A DNA stretch of 64,000 nt from Deltaproteobacteria bacterium (GCA_013151635.1 JAADHV010000086.1:62001-126000), one strand, 5' to 3'; numbered from the stretch's first letter, positions 52,555 through 61,891 are shown. Notes: generated by a model from the letters alone, not told the origin. Numbers and translations: made by a program.

Positions 52555-53020
52555 AAATTAATCCAGATCTCCCCTTATATCAGCATGAACGGGTGGATGA
52601 TGGTGGAACCAGCCGACATGCCCAGTGATACCGTCCAACTGGACCTGAATTTATCCAATATGCTCCTGTGCGACAAACCCTTCAGAGGAAGCCCTACCTT
52701 TCGCCAGGGTGCTTTGGACGGTATTGAAATGGCCGGCGCCCTGATCGAACTTGCCCGTCACAACCAAGCCTGCGTAGTGGCCTCTCTGATCATGGCCGGT
52801 AACCCTGGACGGAGTCCTGGCCCTTTAAAATGCTGAAATCCTGGCCGGTATCCTGGGGTCTTACATTGCCATGAGTTTTGAAAAATTCCTCGTTGATGAG
52901 GAAACCTGTGGCATGATACAAAGCATGATCAAACAATCTTCTCAAGTCAGGCACTTCCAAAAGACAGGTCATCATGACATCACTCAGCCGCAGGGAACCA
53001 TGGAATCTTTCTATACTTAA
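52555..53020 (+). pseudogene. relic of a trimethylamine/betaine methyltransferase (MttB family)
   Basis: The frame at 52585 reads MVEPADMPSDTVQLDLNLSN, LLCDKPFRGSPTFRQGALDG and VVASLIMAG, matching the central part of MttB-superfamily corrinoid methyltransferases. After a frameshift near 52805 it continues TLDGVLAL-stop-NAEILAGILGSY, where intact homologues have Gln (CAA to TAA), and then jumps to the C-terminal SFEKFLVDEETCGMIQSM. Internal deletions and a nonsense codon make it non-functional. Such enzymes demethylate betaine-type osmolytes, a theme in keeping with the ectoine island. Confidence 0.6.
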
Positions 53021-53074
53021 ATTATTGTTTGTCTTTTTCATCTTTTGTTGCATAGGTTCAACAAATTCTTTATG

Positions 53075-53296
53075 CTATACAACTATATTTAATTCCAAGA
53101 CAGAGTATATTTTAAAATTTACCTTAGAAAGGGATAGTCTTCTTTCTTTCAGGAAATTAATCACTGTCGGTTTAACCACTTTTTCCGGGAGTTCTTTCGA
53201 ACTGGCAGTGATAATAAAATCATTTGCATATCGAATAACGTTGATTTTAGAACTGATGCCACGAGGTCTTCTGGGGTATGGCTTACCATTCTCCAT
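53075..53296 (-). pseudogene. fragment of a group II intron reverse transcriptase
   Basis: 73 codons containing the palm motif region VIRYANDFIITASSKEL (consensus YADDF, here YANDF) and the following helix VKPTVINFLKERRLSLS. The rest of the reverse transcriptase, the maturase domain and the intron ends are not seen. Remnant only. Confidence 0.65.
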
Positions 53297-53460
53297 AAAT
53301 CATGCCGCCAGCCATTTTCCAGAAAAATGTTTTCAAGCTATCCTAACTCGAATCGATAAAAACTAAATAGTCTTGACATAGTATATTTTTTATCATATAA
53401 ATGAACGTGTTCGGTAAATGATCAAGATCACCCAATGTCACTTGAAGGAAGGTATTATAC

Positions 53461-54084
53461 ATGACTGCTGCGAATCGACGACAGATACAAAAAGAGGAAA
53501 CAAGAAAAATAATTCAAGAGACTGCTTATTCCTTATTTGAAAAAAATGGGTATGAAGAAACAACAATGAGAGAGCTTGCCAAACAAGCAGGTGTCGGGGT
53601 CGGTACAATATTCACACACTTTCCAGACAAATCTTCCCTGTTGGCAGGCGCTTTTCTCAATGATCTAAATGAAATTATCGGAAAAGCATTTGTTTCATTA
53701 CCTGAAAATAATATTATTCAGCAATTAGATCATATTGTTTCTGCAATTTATGGTTTTTACGCAGAAAGACCAAATTTTTCACGAATTCTAATTAGGGAAC
53801 TATTCTTTCTTCAAGGTCCATATGGACAAAATCTTGAGAAACAACTTTTTACTTTTTTAATGCAGATTGGACAATTATTCCAAAAAGCAAAGGATAATAA
53901 AGAAATATCAGAAAATATTGATATTGAGCAATGTGTACATGCCTTTGGAGCTTTCTATTTTCATAGCTTACATTCTGGCCTGAGAGAATCAACTTTTAAC
54001 ATAGATATCCAAGTGAAATTATTTAGCTCTTTAATGGAGCATTTCCTGTCAGAAAAAAAGGAGACAAATAATGGTGCAAATTAA
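53461..54084 (+). CDS. TetR family regulator, coupled to a methyltransferase gene
   Basis: 207 aa. N-terminal helix-turn-helix: EETRKIIQETAYSLFEKNGYE, read as IIQETAYSLFEKNGYEETTM, then RELAKQAGVGVGTIFTHFPDK. The ligand domain is of the TetR_C type with no assignment. Ribosome-binding site is weak (AAGGAAGG at about 10 nt). It overlaps the downstream methyltransferase gene by 14 bp, so the pair is one unit; the regulator may respond to the methyltransferase substrate. Both are AT-rich relative to the rest of the window. Confidence 0.88.
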   Translation: MTAANRRQIQKEETRKIIQETAYSLFEKNGYEETTMRELAKQAGVGVGTIFTHFPDKSSLLAGAFLNDLNEIIGKAFVSLPENNIIQQLDHIVSAIYGFYAERPNFSRILIRELFFLQGPYGQNLEKQLFTFLMQIGQLFQKAKDNKEISENIDIEQCVHAFGAFYFHSLHSGLRESTFNIDIQVKLFSSLMEHFLSEKKETNNGAN

Positions 54085-54817
54085 CGAGAATGGCTTATCG
54101 TCACTTCTGGCTGAAGGCATACAGCTCAGGCTAGTTGAGCCGTCTATATTTTCTGTATTTCCAGATAATAAAGCAAGGAACTCCTACGACAATAAATTTG
54201 GTACTTTTTATGATTTGGTTGCATGTAATCCAATATACAATCGTTTGATATGGGGGTACTCCACAGCAAAATTTTCATGGCTAACTGAGTTAGCTCTGAA
54301 TTCTTCAGATAATGGAAACATCTTAGACGTTGGGTGCGGCTCACTGGCGTTTACAGCCAAAACTTATGTTAATTACGATAAACGCCCCGTGGTCTTATTG
54401 GATCAGTCATTAAAATTATTAAAAATGGCTAAATCACGAATGACAAAAGTTCATGATACGATCCCGGAGAACATAATATTTTTACATGCAGATGCTCAAC
54501 AATTGCCTTTTAGGGCTGAAAGTTTTACAACTGTCATCTCCTTGAATTTGCTGCATGTACTTGATGATATTTCTAAAATACTTACAGGCATCAAAACAAT
54601 AAAAAGTAAAAATGCTAAATATTATTTCACTAGTTTTATCATTGGAAATCGACTTGCGGACAAGTATATGAAGGTGTGGGAAGATAAAGGTGAGCTGATA
54701 GGAAGGAAAATTGAAGAAATACAATCTATATTCAATAAATTTGGAATGCCTGTTTCAACAGAAATTAATGGAAATATGGCATTTCTAAGTTGTAAATTAG
54801 ATGGAAATATCACCTAG
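54071..54817 (+). CDS. class I SAM-dependent methyltransferase
   Basis: 248 aa. SAM-binding motif I NILDVGCGSLAFTAKTYV (about residue 78), acidic loop VLLDQSLKLLKMAKSRM, motif with LHADAQQLPFRAESF and the TVISLNLLHVLDD stretch, as in Methyltransf_11 proteins. The N-terminal NKFGTFYDLVACNPIYNRLIWGY resembles small-molecule methyltransferases. Ribosome-binding site AAAGGAGA lies inside the TetR gene. Substrate unknown; no membrane segments. Confidence 0.85.
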   Translation: MVQINENGLSSLLAEGIQLRLVEPSIFSVFPDNKARNSYDNKFGTFYDLVACNPIYNRLIWGYSTAKFSWLTELALNSSDNGNILDVGCGSLAFTAKTYVNYDKRPVVLLDQSLKLLKMAKSRMTKVHDTIPENIIFLHADAQQLPFRAESFTTVISLNLLHVLDDISKILTGIKTIKSKNAKYYFTSFIIGNRLADKYMKVWEDKGELIGRKIEEIQSIFNKFGMPVSTEINGNMAFLSCKLDGNIT

Positions 54818-55135
54818 CACATACTGCGGATTTCTTACTCGGCTTAACCAGGCGGGCATAGGATAGGGATGTTAATTATTGACATTAAATCAAGTAGGTT
54901 GGTAATGTATATAAAATACTTGAAACTCCGGCATAATACAGTACCTGAATCGGGCTGAAAATATTTTTGTTGCAATTTGTATTAATTTTCAAACTGGGCT
55001 GCTACCTAATAATTTTTTCATTTGCCAGTGGTATTATGCCAAAGTTTGAAGCCTTAAATTCAATGGTTCGTGAAAATTAAAGCTCGTCTCCATATAGGTG
55101 GCATACCGTTTTATTTAAGGAAAAATCCTTTTTTT
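54818..55135. other. intergenic region holding a MITE-like repeat
   Basis: No reading frame of interest. It contains the inverted-repeat element at 54919-55051, described separately. The rest is AT-rich and unremarkable. Confidence 0.5.
54919..55051. repeat. MITE-like element with about 21-bp terminal inverted repeats
   Basis: Left end CTTGAAACTCCGGCATAATAC (54919-54939, core GGCATAATAC at 54930-54939) and right end GTATTATGCC (55031-55040) extended by AAAGTTTGAAG. The core is a perfect 10-bp match and the outer part mostly matches. The element is about 133 bp and non-coding. No target-site duplication recognised. Confidence 0.45.
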
Positions 55136-55858
55136 TCAAGAAAAGATTTCATGTGGGGCCGGTTTTTCCGGCCCATGTAATCCGCCATCTGGCGGCCATG
55201 TCATGTCTTTCATATTGCTGTCCCGTGTTAAATAATAGTCACGCATAGTCTTGTCATAGTCGTCCGGGCTTTTGGCCGTCTTTGTTTTCAGGCAGGAGCC
55301 GTGATAGTTTTCTTCTCTTAAAACCAGGTTAAGGGGCAGCCTTGGTTTTATATCAGGCACCTGGTCAGGATAGCCTATGCACATTCCAAAGACAGGATAG
55401 GCATTATCCGGGATTTTTAAAAGTCCGCAAACTTTATCCGGGTCATTGCGGATACCGCCGATAAAAACCCCGCCAAGGCCAAAAGATTCTGCGGCTACCA
55501 TCATGTTCTGTGCCATGAGTGCTGTATCCACGGTGGTCACGATAAATTGTTCCGCCCACCCGGTTTCCGCTGTAACACAGTGCATTTGACATGCAGATTC
55601 AAGCCGGGTCAGGTCGGCGCAGAAGACAAGAAAAACCGGGGCCTGTTCAACCCAGGGCTGGGGGCCTGCCAGCTCTGCCAGCTCTTTCCTGGTGTTTTTA
55701 TCCTTAACCCGGATAATGGTATAGGCCTGAACATGGTTTGAAGTGGCAGCACATTGACCTGCCCTGACAATGGTCTGAAATATGGGTTCCTCAACAGGTC
55801 TGCCCGTAAATTTACGAATAGACCTGTGGGATGACAAAAGACTGATAGCAGGATTCAT
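55136..55858 (-). CDS. NfsA-like NAD(P)H nitroreductase family protein
   Basis: 240 aa from the ATG at 55858, supported by AGAGG and by the family N-terminus MNPAISLLSSHRSIRKFTGR. A longer frame to 56041 adds only hydrophobic antisense-like residues and is rejected. FMN-binding motifs are RSIRKF, GQCAATSNHVQAYTII and the late GLGGVFIGGIRNDP; the C-terminal half contains RPRLPL-type residues of NfsA/Frp reductases (KPRLPLNLVLREENYH). It probably reduces quinones, flavins or nitro compounds. Overlapping promoter region with the plus-strand gene at 56020. Confidence 0.88.
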   Translation of the reverse strand: MNPAISLLSSHRSIRKFTGRPVEEPIFQTIVRAGQCAATSNHVQAYTIIRVKDKNTRKELAELAGPQPWVEQAPVFLVFCADLTRLESACQMHCVTAETGWAEQFIVTTVDTALMAQNMMVAAESFGLGGVFIGGIRNDPDKVCGLLKIPDNAYPVFGMCIGYPDQVPDIKPRLPLNLVLREENYHGSCLKTKTAKSPDDYDKTMRDYYLTRDSNMKDMTWPPDGGLHGPEKPAPHEIFS

Positions 55859-56019
55859 GGTTGCCTCTAATTCCCCTGATGGTTTACTATGATTTTTTTT
55901 AAAAATACCATTTTTAAGTTCCTGTTTCAAGGAAAGCTTAAACCTGAACCAAAACCATAGTTTTAAAAGATGGAAAAATAATGTAAGGATATATTCCAAA
56001 TGTAAAGCAAAGAGGAGAT

Positions 56020-56547
56020 ATGGGGAAAAAAAGAAAATCAAAACAGAGGATTTTACAAATCTCTTTTGGTGTAAGTCTTATTTTTGTTGCCATATTAATA
56101 GAATTTTTGGCAGTGAATCCTTCCGGTATTTATTCATATACGCAAGAAGGATATAAAGAATTTAAAATCGGCCTTTCCAAGGAAAAGGTGCTCAAAAAAA
56201 TCAATAAAAGAAAAGCCATCAGAACAATCAGGGTGTGTGATCCTGAAAAAGTGTTTGTGCTGAAATCAAGAAAGCCTTTTGAGATGGAAGATGCAATGGC
56301 ATCGTCAGATTCCTGGTTCTGCCTTGACAGGACCGGAAAGATTTTTTTATTTTTATTTAAAGATGGAAACCTTGAAAGATTACTCCTCTTAAGATTGAAC
56401 TTTTGGAAAGATGAGGGTTCCATCCTTTTTTCAGACTGCAACCCTGTATTATTAAATGATATTGATAATTACCTTTTTTTCCGGGAAACATTAAGCGTTT
56501 TTTATGATACGGATTCAGGGGGAAAAAATCATCGCAAACCCCGTTAA
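56020..56547 (+). CDS. single-pass membrane protein of unknown function
   Basis: 175 aa with a basic N-terminus (MGKKRKSKQR), one membrane helix (about 12-32) and an extracytoplasmic domain of about 140 residues (YKEFKIGLSKEKVLKKINKRK; SDSWFCLDRTGKIFLFLFKDGN). Good ribosome-binding site (AGAGGAGAT). Not recognised. The GLSKEKVLKKI segment recalls SmpA/BamE-like small outer-membrane assembly factors, but the match is too weak to name it. Confidence 0.7.
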   Translation: MGKKRKSKQRILQISFGVSLIFVAILIEFLAVNPSGIYSYTQEGYKEFKIGLSKEKVLKKINKRKAIRTIRVCDPEKVFVLKSRKPFEMEDAMASSDSWFCLDRTGKIFLFLFKDGNLERLLLLRLNFWKDEGSILFSDCNPVLLNDIDNYLFFRETLSVFYDTDSGGKNHRKPR

Positions 56548-56713
56548 TTTCAAGAAAAAACCTGAATTGTTTTTAAAAAGCCGGTTCTCCGGGATCATTG
56601 GAGCAGCAGAATAAAGTTGATCCTGGAAATAATCTAGAGTATAAACTATTTTTTATGCTCAATTTGATTTTTAATATCAGGATCTTGTCAGGTCTGAAAG
56701 GGAAGTTTAGCGC

Positions 56714-57760
56714 ATGAGCAGGATGATTGACATTGCAAAAACCAGAATAGGGGTTGTGGGTGCAGGCGCATGGGGAACCGCCCTTGCCAAATTACTTGCA
56801 GATAAAGGATTTGTTATTGACCACTGGGTGTTTGAAAAGGAAGTAAAAGACCAGATTCAAACAGACAGGGAAAATAAGGTTTTTTTACCCGATATAAAAT
56901 TACCGGATAATATTATTCCTACCAATGACCTTGAAACATCTGTAAAAGAAAAAGACCTTGTTCTTGTGGTAGTACCTTCCCACTGCATGCGGGATGTGGC
57001 AGGCAGGATAAAAGATTTCATAAGCACTGGTACCATTGTCGTGACAGCATCAAAGGGGATTGAGAATAAAACACATATGACCATGACCCAGATTCTTGCT
57101 GAAAAAATTGATTTTCTCCCGGATGAAAATTTTGCAGTACTCTCAGGTCCGAGCTTTGCCAGGGAAGTCGCCAATAAGGTGCCTACAGTTGTTGCGGCTG
57201 CTTCAACCAGCCGGGAAGTGGCCGAGTATGTTCAGAAAATATTTTCCTGTCCCACATTCAGGGTATATGTTAATGACGACCCCATGGGTACCCAGATAGG
57301 CGGTGCTATGAAAAATGTACTGGCCATTGCGGCAGGTATTTGTGACGGTATGAAAATGGGTCTTAATCCGAGAGCTGCGCTGATTACAAGGGGCCTTACA
57401 GAGATGAACCGGCTGGGGACAAAACTCGGGGCAGACCCCCTGACCCTGTCCGGGCTTGCCGGCGTGGGTGACCTTTTATTGACCTGTACTGGTGCATTAA
57501 GCCGGAACTATACCGTGGGAAAGCAGATCGGGGAGGGCAAAAAATTAGATGATATCATTTCCGAAATGCGAATGGTGGCAGAAGGGGTCAAAACCACCAA
57601 GTCCGTGTATAATCTTTCCAGGAAACTGGGGGTTGATCTTCCAATCTGTAATGAAGTCTATTCAGTCCTTTTTGAAAATCTTTCCGTTAAAGAGACGGTT
57701 GAGCGTCTGATGAACCGGTCATTAAAGCATGAACTGGACGGGGTTCTGGACAACTGGTAA
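56714..57760 (+). CDS. gpsA: NAD(P)-dependent glycerol-3-phosphate dehydrogenase
   Basis: 348 aa. N-terminal Rossmann motif IGVVGAGAWGTALAKLLADKG (GAGAWG), the catalytic-domain Lys in QIGGAMKNVLAIAAGICDGM and substrate stretch GLAGVGDLLLTCTGALSRNYTVG. It reduces dihydroxyacetone phosphate to sn-glycerol 3-phosphate for phospholipid synthesis. Monocistronic, followed by a hairpin at 57790. Confidence 0.95.
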   Translation: MSRMIDIAKTRIGVVGAGAWGTALAKLLADKGFVIDHWVFEKEVKDQIQTDRENKVFLPDIKLPDNIIPTNDLETSVKEKDLVLVVVPSHCMRDVAGRIKDFISTGTIVVTASKGIENKTHMTMTQILAEKIDFLPDENFAVLSGPSFAREVANKVPTVVAAASTSREVAEYVQKIFSCPTFRVYVNDDPMGTQIGGAMKNVLAIAAGICDGMKMGLNPRAALITRGLTEMNRLGTKLGADPLTLSGLAGVGDLLLTCTGALSRNYTVGKQIGEGKKLDDIISEMRMVAEGVKTTKSVYNLSRKLGVDLPICNEVYSVLFENLSVKETVERLMNRSLKHELDGVLDNW

Positions 57761-57789
57761 ATCTAACCCGTCCGGTTTATGGACATTGG

Positions 57790-57819
57790 GGCAGCTTTAA
57801 GATCTGGTCCAAAGCTGCC
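57790..57819. terminator. hairpin between convergent gpsA and GAF genes
   Basis: Perfect 9-bp arms GGCAGCTTT (57790-57798) and AAAGCTGCC (57811-57819), loop 12 nt. No T-run on either side, so it is a likely but not classical bidirectional terminator. Confidence 0.5.
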
Positions 57820-57869
57820 TTGAAGGATAATCAAGCAAATAATTTTTAATAATGGCAGGTTGCCGGGCT

Positions 57870-58418
57870 TTATGCAGTTTTTACTTTCATATTTTTAAGA
57901 ATCTCAATACTGGTTTTATAACCTTTGTACATCCGGCACATATCCATGGCCATGCCGCATATCAATGCAACAGCCTGGGCAAGCGTGATATCATGAAAGG
58001 AAAATTCCCAGGGATTTGCTGTGTAAACCCTGAGCGCACCGATAATTTTATTATGGCTGATAATGGGTACGCCTAACAAAGAGGCAATGCCTTCTTTCCT
58101 GGCTTCCTCAGGGTATTGTATCCTTGGATCATCCATTACATCATAAATGGCGATGGGGATGGCATCCTTTGCTTCCCTTATGGTCTGCATGAAATGAATC
58201 GGGCCCTTGTTTAAATATTCGGAACTTAAACCGAATGATGCGACAAGGCCCAGTTCACGGCTTTCCCTGTTGACAATAAATACTGAGCAGCCTTTTGCAT
58301 TAAAAGCGGTCTTAACGCTTTCCGCTGTGATCAGGGCCACTTCCTCCGGGTCTTTGCATTGAGAAATAGCAGTTGTCAACCGGACAATCGTGTCATAATA
58401 AATGGTATGATTTTCCAT
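57870..58418 (-). CDS. GAF domain protein
   Basis: 182 aa from the ATG at 58418 (GGGGAGGAAGC upstream; the longer in-frame start at 58454 lacks a site). Essentially one GAF domain (about 15-165): LTTAISQCKDPEEVALI, CSVFIVNRESRELGLVASFG, GIASLLGVPIISHNKIIGALRVY. No output domain. It may bind a small ligand or act as a stand-alone sensor for an unlinked kinase. Confidence 0.85.
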   Translation of the reverse strand: MENHTIYYDTIVRLTTAISQCKDPEEVALITAESVKTAFNAKGCSVFIVNRESRELGLVASFGLSSEYLNKGPIHFMQTIREAKDAIPIAIYDVMDDPRIQYPEEARKEGIASLLGVPIISHNKIIGALRVYTANPWEFSFHDITLAQAVALICGMAMDMCRMYKGYKTSIEILKNMKVKTA

Positions 58419-58600
58419 AATTGCTTCCTCCCCTTTTGGATTATAAAATAGCACTTTGATGAAAACTTAAGGTGCCTGGTAAACAAAAACATCCGGTTTT
58501 GAAAAAGAGATGTAGAAATAAAAGTGTGTAAACTTTGCCAGAATAAGTCAAATTGTAAAGAAAGAAACTTGTCAGTTTGATTATTTTAAATATATACCAA

Positions 58601-59899
58601 TCAAATATATTCGTCAAAGGCTTTTAAAATTTCATCACAGGCTTTTTGAGTGCCGCCTTTTTTTGATTCGATAAATTCGTGTGCCCGGCGTTTACGGTCT
58701 GATTTTTGTTCAGGGGTTTTAAGGGCTTTAAAAATTGTTTCAGCTATCGTTTTCCAATTGTCTTTTTTTATCACAATTCTTTTTTTAAAGATATCTTCTG
58801 TTGCCCAGGCAAAATCATCGTAATATGGGCCTGTAACAGCTACGGCGCCCTCAATGGCAGGTTCAATGAAATTCTGGCCGCCAAGAGCTTTCAGACTGCC
58901 GCCGACAAAGACGACCGAAGCAAAACCATAGGCTGCTTTCAGTTCTCCAAATCTATCCCATAAGATAATACCCGGGCTTTCCATGGGGCAAGTTATTTCG
59001 GACCTTAAATAAAAATCAAAATTATGGGATTTTAAGAGTTTTTCCCATGAACCGATCCTGTGCATATGCCTTGGAAAGACGGCCACTACCTGGTGCGGGA
59101 ATGTTTTAAAAATATCCTTTAATATAAATCCTGCTTGTTTTTCTTCTGGCCTTCTGACTGATGCAAGAATTGTCAGCGGCAGGGTTTTGGGGAGAATTTT
59201 TTTAATTTTTACCATGGTATAAGGATCATGGCTGTCAGTTCCAATTGATTCAAACTTGATATTCGGCATTGTGTTAACCTTTGCCTGTTCAAAAACCTGT
59301 CTGTATCTTGCTGCATCCCGGTCCGAAGTTGCAAGGATGAGATCCGGTGCCAGGTGTTTCCATAAAAATCTGGTTTTCATATAATTATTAAAACTTTTTT
59401 TGGAAAGCCTTGCATTTATGATTAAAATTTTAGTGCGGTTCTGTTTAAGGCAATAGAGAAGGGCGGGCCAGATTTCGGTTTCAAGCAGGACCATGATGCA
59501 GGGGTTAATTGTTTTTACAGCTTTCTTGATTATATCCGGCATATCAAAAGTAAACCATTCTATCTTAAGGTTAATTAGCTTGCTGGTATTGTTCCCGGTC
59601 AAATTTTTTTTTAAAATCTCCATTCCCTGGGATGTCGTGGTGGTGACTAAAATTTTAAGGCTTGTTTCAGGAGACAGCTTTTTTAGAATATTGACAGCAA
59701 GATAAGCTTCACCCGCAGAAGCCGCCTGGAACCAGATGTCTGCTTTTGTGTGGTGCAAGGAAGCAGTCCGTTTTCTAAATCCGGGCTTCAGACGCTTATT
59801 ATTCTTAAGAAAGGGAAGGCCAAGCCTCCAGAGCATATTGTAAAGTTTGAAAAAATTGAGTATAAAGGCATTCTTTGTCATGGGGACATATGCTCTCAT
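58601..59899 (-). CDS. waaA: 3-deoxy-D-manno-octulosonic-acid (Kdo) transferase
   Basis: 432 aa, GT30. An N-terminal membrane-associated helix (about 8-28), then the acceptor domain with the catalytic-base Glu in FQAASAGEAYLAVNIL (about residue 63), a FDMPDIIKKAVKTINP strand, and the donor domain with LASVRRPEEKQAGFIL, VFPRHMHRIGSWEKLL and FVGGSLKALGGQNFIEPA. It adds Kdo to lipid A precursors at the inner-membrane face. Divergent from msbA with a gap of only 46 bp. Confidence 0.93.
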   Translation of the reverse strand: MRAYVPMTKNAFILNFFKLYNMLWRLGLPFLKNNKRLKPGFRKRTASLHHTKADIWFQAASAGEAYLAVNILKKLSPETSLKILVTTTTSQGMEILKKNLTGNNTSKLINLKIEWFTFDMPDIIKKAVKTINPCIMVLLETEIWPALLYCLKQNRTKILIINARLSKKSFNNYMKTRFLWKHLAPDLILATSDRDAARYRQVFEQAKVNTMPNIKFESIGTDSHDPYTMVKIKKILPKTLPLTILASVRRPEEKQAGFILKDIFKTFPHQVVAVFPRHMHRIGSWEKLLKSHNFDFYLRSEITCPMESPGIILWDRFGELKAAYGFASVVFVGGSLKALGGQNFIEPAIEGAVAVTGPYYDDFAWATEDIFKKRIVIKKDNWKTIAETIFKALKTPEQKSDRKRRAHEFIESKKGGTQKACDEILKAFDEYI

Positions 59900-59945
59900 T
59901 TTTTTTAAATATTGACAATACCTCTTGGTATATTAAATAAGGTTT

Positions 59946-61709
59946 ATGAAAATAAAAAACCCGAAACTAACCAAAACCCGGCAGGACAAGATTATTTCTC
60001 TTGTTTCCAGATACTGGAAAAGGCTTTTGCTTGCAGCCTTGTGCATGATTGTTGTGGCCTGCGCAAACGGTGCCATGGCACTTCTTGTCAAACCTGTCAT
60101 GGACGATATCTTCATACGCCGGAACAGGGAAATGCTTGTATTAATCCCCGGGGTGGCTGTTCTTGTCTTTTTTTTAAAAGGCGCAGGTTCCTATGGATCA
60201 GAATATTTGATGAATTATATCGGGGAAAAGGTTATCCGGTTTTTCAGGGATTCTTTGTATGAAAAGATCATTGATCTTCCAATTGCATTTATTCACAAGG
60301 AAAAAACAGGGGCGTTAATGTCCCGTATTACAAATGATGTGAATATTGTCAAAGGCATGGTTTCCACGGCAGTGATTAATGTGTTCAGGGATTTTTTTTC
60401 AGTTCTTGCTTTTTTATTTGTTATCTTTTATCGGGACTGGAAACTTGCACTGGGTGCATTTATCGTTCTGCCACTGGCTTTTTATCCCATTGTCCTGTTT
60501 GGCAGGCGCGTTAGAAAATTTTCCACAGGAACCCAGGAAACCATGGCAGACTTGAATTCATTTTTGCATGAAACTTTTACCGGCAGCAAGATAATTAAGA
60601 TTTTCAATCTAGAGGTTTTTGAAAAAAAACGGTTTAAAAAGAAAACAAAAGAGCTTTTCAGGCTTGAGATGAAAAAAGTTATTGCCAAGGCCTTATCTTC
60701 TCCTGTCATGGAATTTTTAGGAGGGCTTGGCATTGCATTTATTATCTGGTTTGGCGGTCTTAGGGTGATTAACGGGACTTCAACGCCAGGAACTTTTTTT
60801 TCTTTTCTTACTGCTGTGATGATGCTCTATGATCCTGTTAAAAAATTATCAAAGCTCAACAACACCCTACAGGAAGGGGTGGCCTCCGCCACTAGGATAT
60901 TTGATGTCTTAGAAGAAGAATCCTTTATTGTTGAAAAAAAATCTCCTGAAATTCTGAAAGGGAATTTTTTTGAAGTAGAGTTTGACCATGTTGGTTTTTC
61001 CTATAATGAAAATGAGGAACCTGCATTAAATGATATCAATCTAAAGGTCGCCCCCGGGGAGGTCCTGGCCCTTGTAGGGATGAGCGGAGGGGGAAAAACC
61101 AGCCTTGTCAACCTGGTGCCGCGGCTGTATGATGCCACTTGCGGCAATGTATTGATTGCAGGGAAAAATGTTAAAGATATTTCTATCAAGTCATTGCGGG
61201 ACCATATTTCCATTGTGACCCAGGAACCGATTCTGTTTAATGAATCTGTCAAAGACAATATCAGGTATGGTAAAATGAATGCCACTGACCTTGAGATAGA
61301 AAAGGCTGCAAGGGCAGCCTATGCCTATGATTTTATTAAAGGATTTCCAAAAGGGTTTGATACCGTTATCGGTGAGCTGGGCTCCAGGCTTTCAGGAGGG
61401 GAAAAACAGCGCATCTGTATTGCCAGGGCCTTAATCAAGGATGCCCCTGTTCTTATCCTGGATGAGGCAACTTCGGCACTTGATTCACAAGCTGAAAGGG
61501 TGGTTCAAAAAGCACTTGGAAACCTTATGAAGGGCAGGACATCCTTTGTGATTGCCCACAGGCTGTCCACTATTGATTATGCATCAAGGATTATTCTGTT
61601 GAAAAACGGGTCCATAAAAGAACAGGGAACCCATGAAGAGCTTATGGCGGAAAAAGGCGAGTATTTTAAACTTCAGGCCATGCAGGCTGCTAAAGGATTA
61701 AATAATTAA
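59946..61709 (+). CDS. msbA: lipid A/lipid export ABC transporter, MsbA-like
   Basis: 587 aa half-transporter. Six membrane helices (about 25-310), then the ATPase domain: Walker A GMSGGGKTSLVNLV (about 375), Q loop TQEPILFN, signature LSGGEKQRICIARAL and Walker B VLILDEATSALDS. It should flip lipid A core across the inner membrane as a homodimer, consistent with its divergent waaA neighbour. A TTGACA at 59912 just upstream could serve as its -35 box. An in-operon Trm112-like gene follows after 11 bp. Confidence 0.92.
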   Translation: MKIKNPKLTKTRQDKIISLVSRYWKRLLLAALCMIVVACANGAMALLVKPVMDDIFIRRNREMLVLIPGVAVLVFFLKGAGSYGSEYLMNYIGEKVIRFFRDSLYEKIIDLPIAFIHKEKTGALMSRITNDVNIVKGMVSTAVINVFRDFFSVLAFLFVIFYRDWKLALGAFIVLPLAFYPIVLFGRRVRKFSTGTQETMADLNSFLHETFTGSKIIKIFNLEVFEKKRFKKKTKELFRLEMKKVIAKALSSPVMEFLGGLGIAFIIWFGGLRVINGTSTPGTFFSFLTAVMMLYDPVKKLSKLNNTLQEGVASATRIFDVLEEESFIVEKKSPEILKGNFFEVEFDHVGFSYNENEEPALNDINLKVAPGEVLALVGMSGGGKTSLVNLVPRLYDATCGNVLIAGKNVKDISIKSLRDHISIVTQEPILFNESVKDNIRYGKMNATDLEIEKAARAAYAYDFIKGFPKGFDTVIGELGSRLSGGEKQRICIARALIKDAPVLILDEATSALDSQAERVVQKALGNLMKGRTSFVIAHRLSTIDYASRIILLKNGSIKEQGTHEELMAEKGEYFKLQAMQAAKGLNN

Positions 61710-61720
61710 AGGAGAGAACA

Positions 61721-61888
61721 ATGGCGGTTTCCAAAGAATTATTGGAAATACTGGTCTGCCCAAAATGCAAGGGCGAGATCCATTTGAATGAAAACCGGGA
61801 TGGGCTTGTATGTGATAAATGCAGGCTTCTATATGAGATAAAAGACGATATCCCCATCATGCTGATTGATGAGGCAAAGCCACTTTAA
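61721..61888 (+). CDS. Trm112 family small zinc-ribbon protein (YcaR-like)
   Basis: 55 aa: MAVSKELLEILVCPKCKGEI, then two further Cys in LVCDKCRLLYEIKDDIPIML. The paired CPKC...CDKC motif and DDIPIMLIDEA end are the Trm112/UPF0434 signature. In Gram-negatives it is commonly encoded with lpxK/kdsB and msbA-type genes, as here. Good ribosome-binding site AAAGGAGAG. Confidence 0.9.
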   Translation: MAVSKELLEILVCPKCKGEIHLNENRDGLVCDKCRLLYEIKDDIPIMLIDEAKPL

Positions 61889-61891
61889 CCC

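Noticed and set aside
52790-53053. 87-aa minus-strand ORF
   Set aside because: Antisense to the MttB-type relic, with no independent signals.
55859-56041. 61-residue hydrophobic extension of the nitroreductase
   Set aside because: The family N-terminus and ribosome-binding site fit ATG 55858; the extension overlaps the start region of the gene on the other strand.
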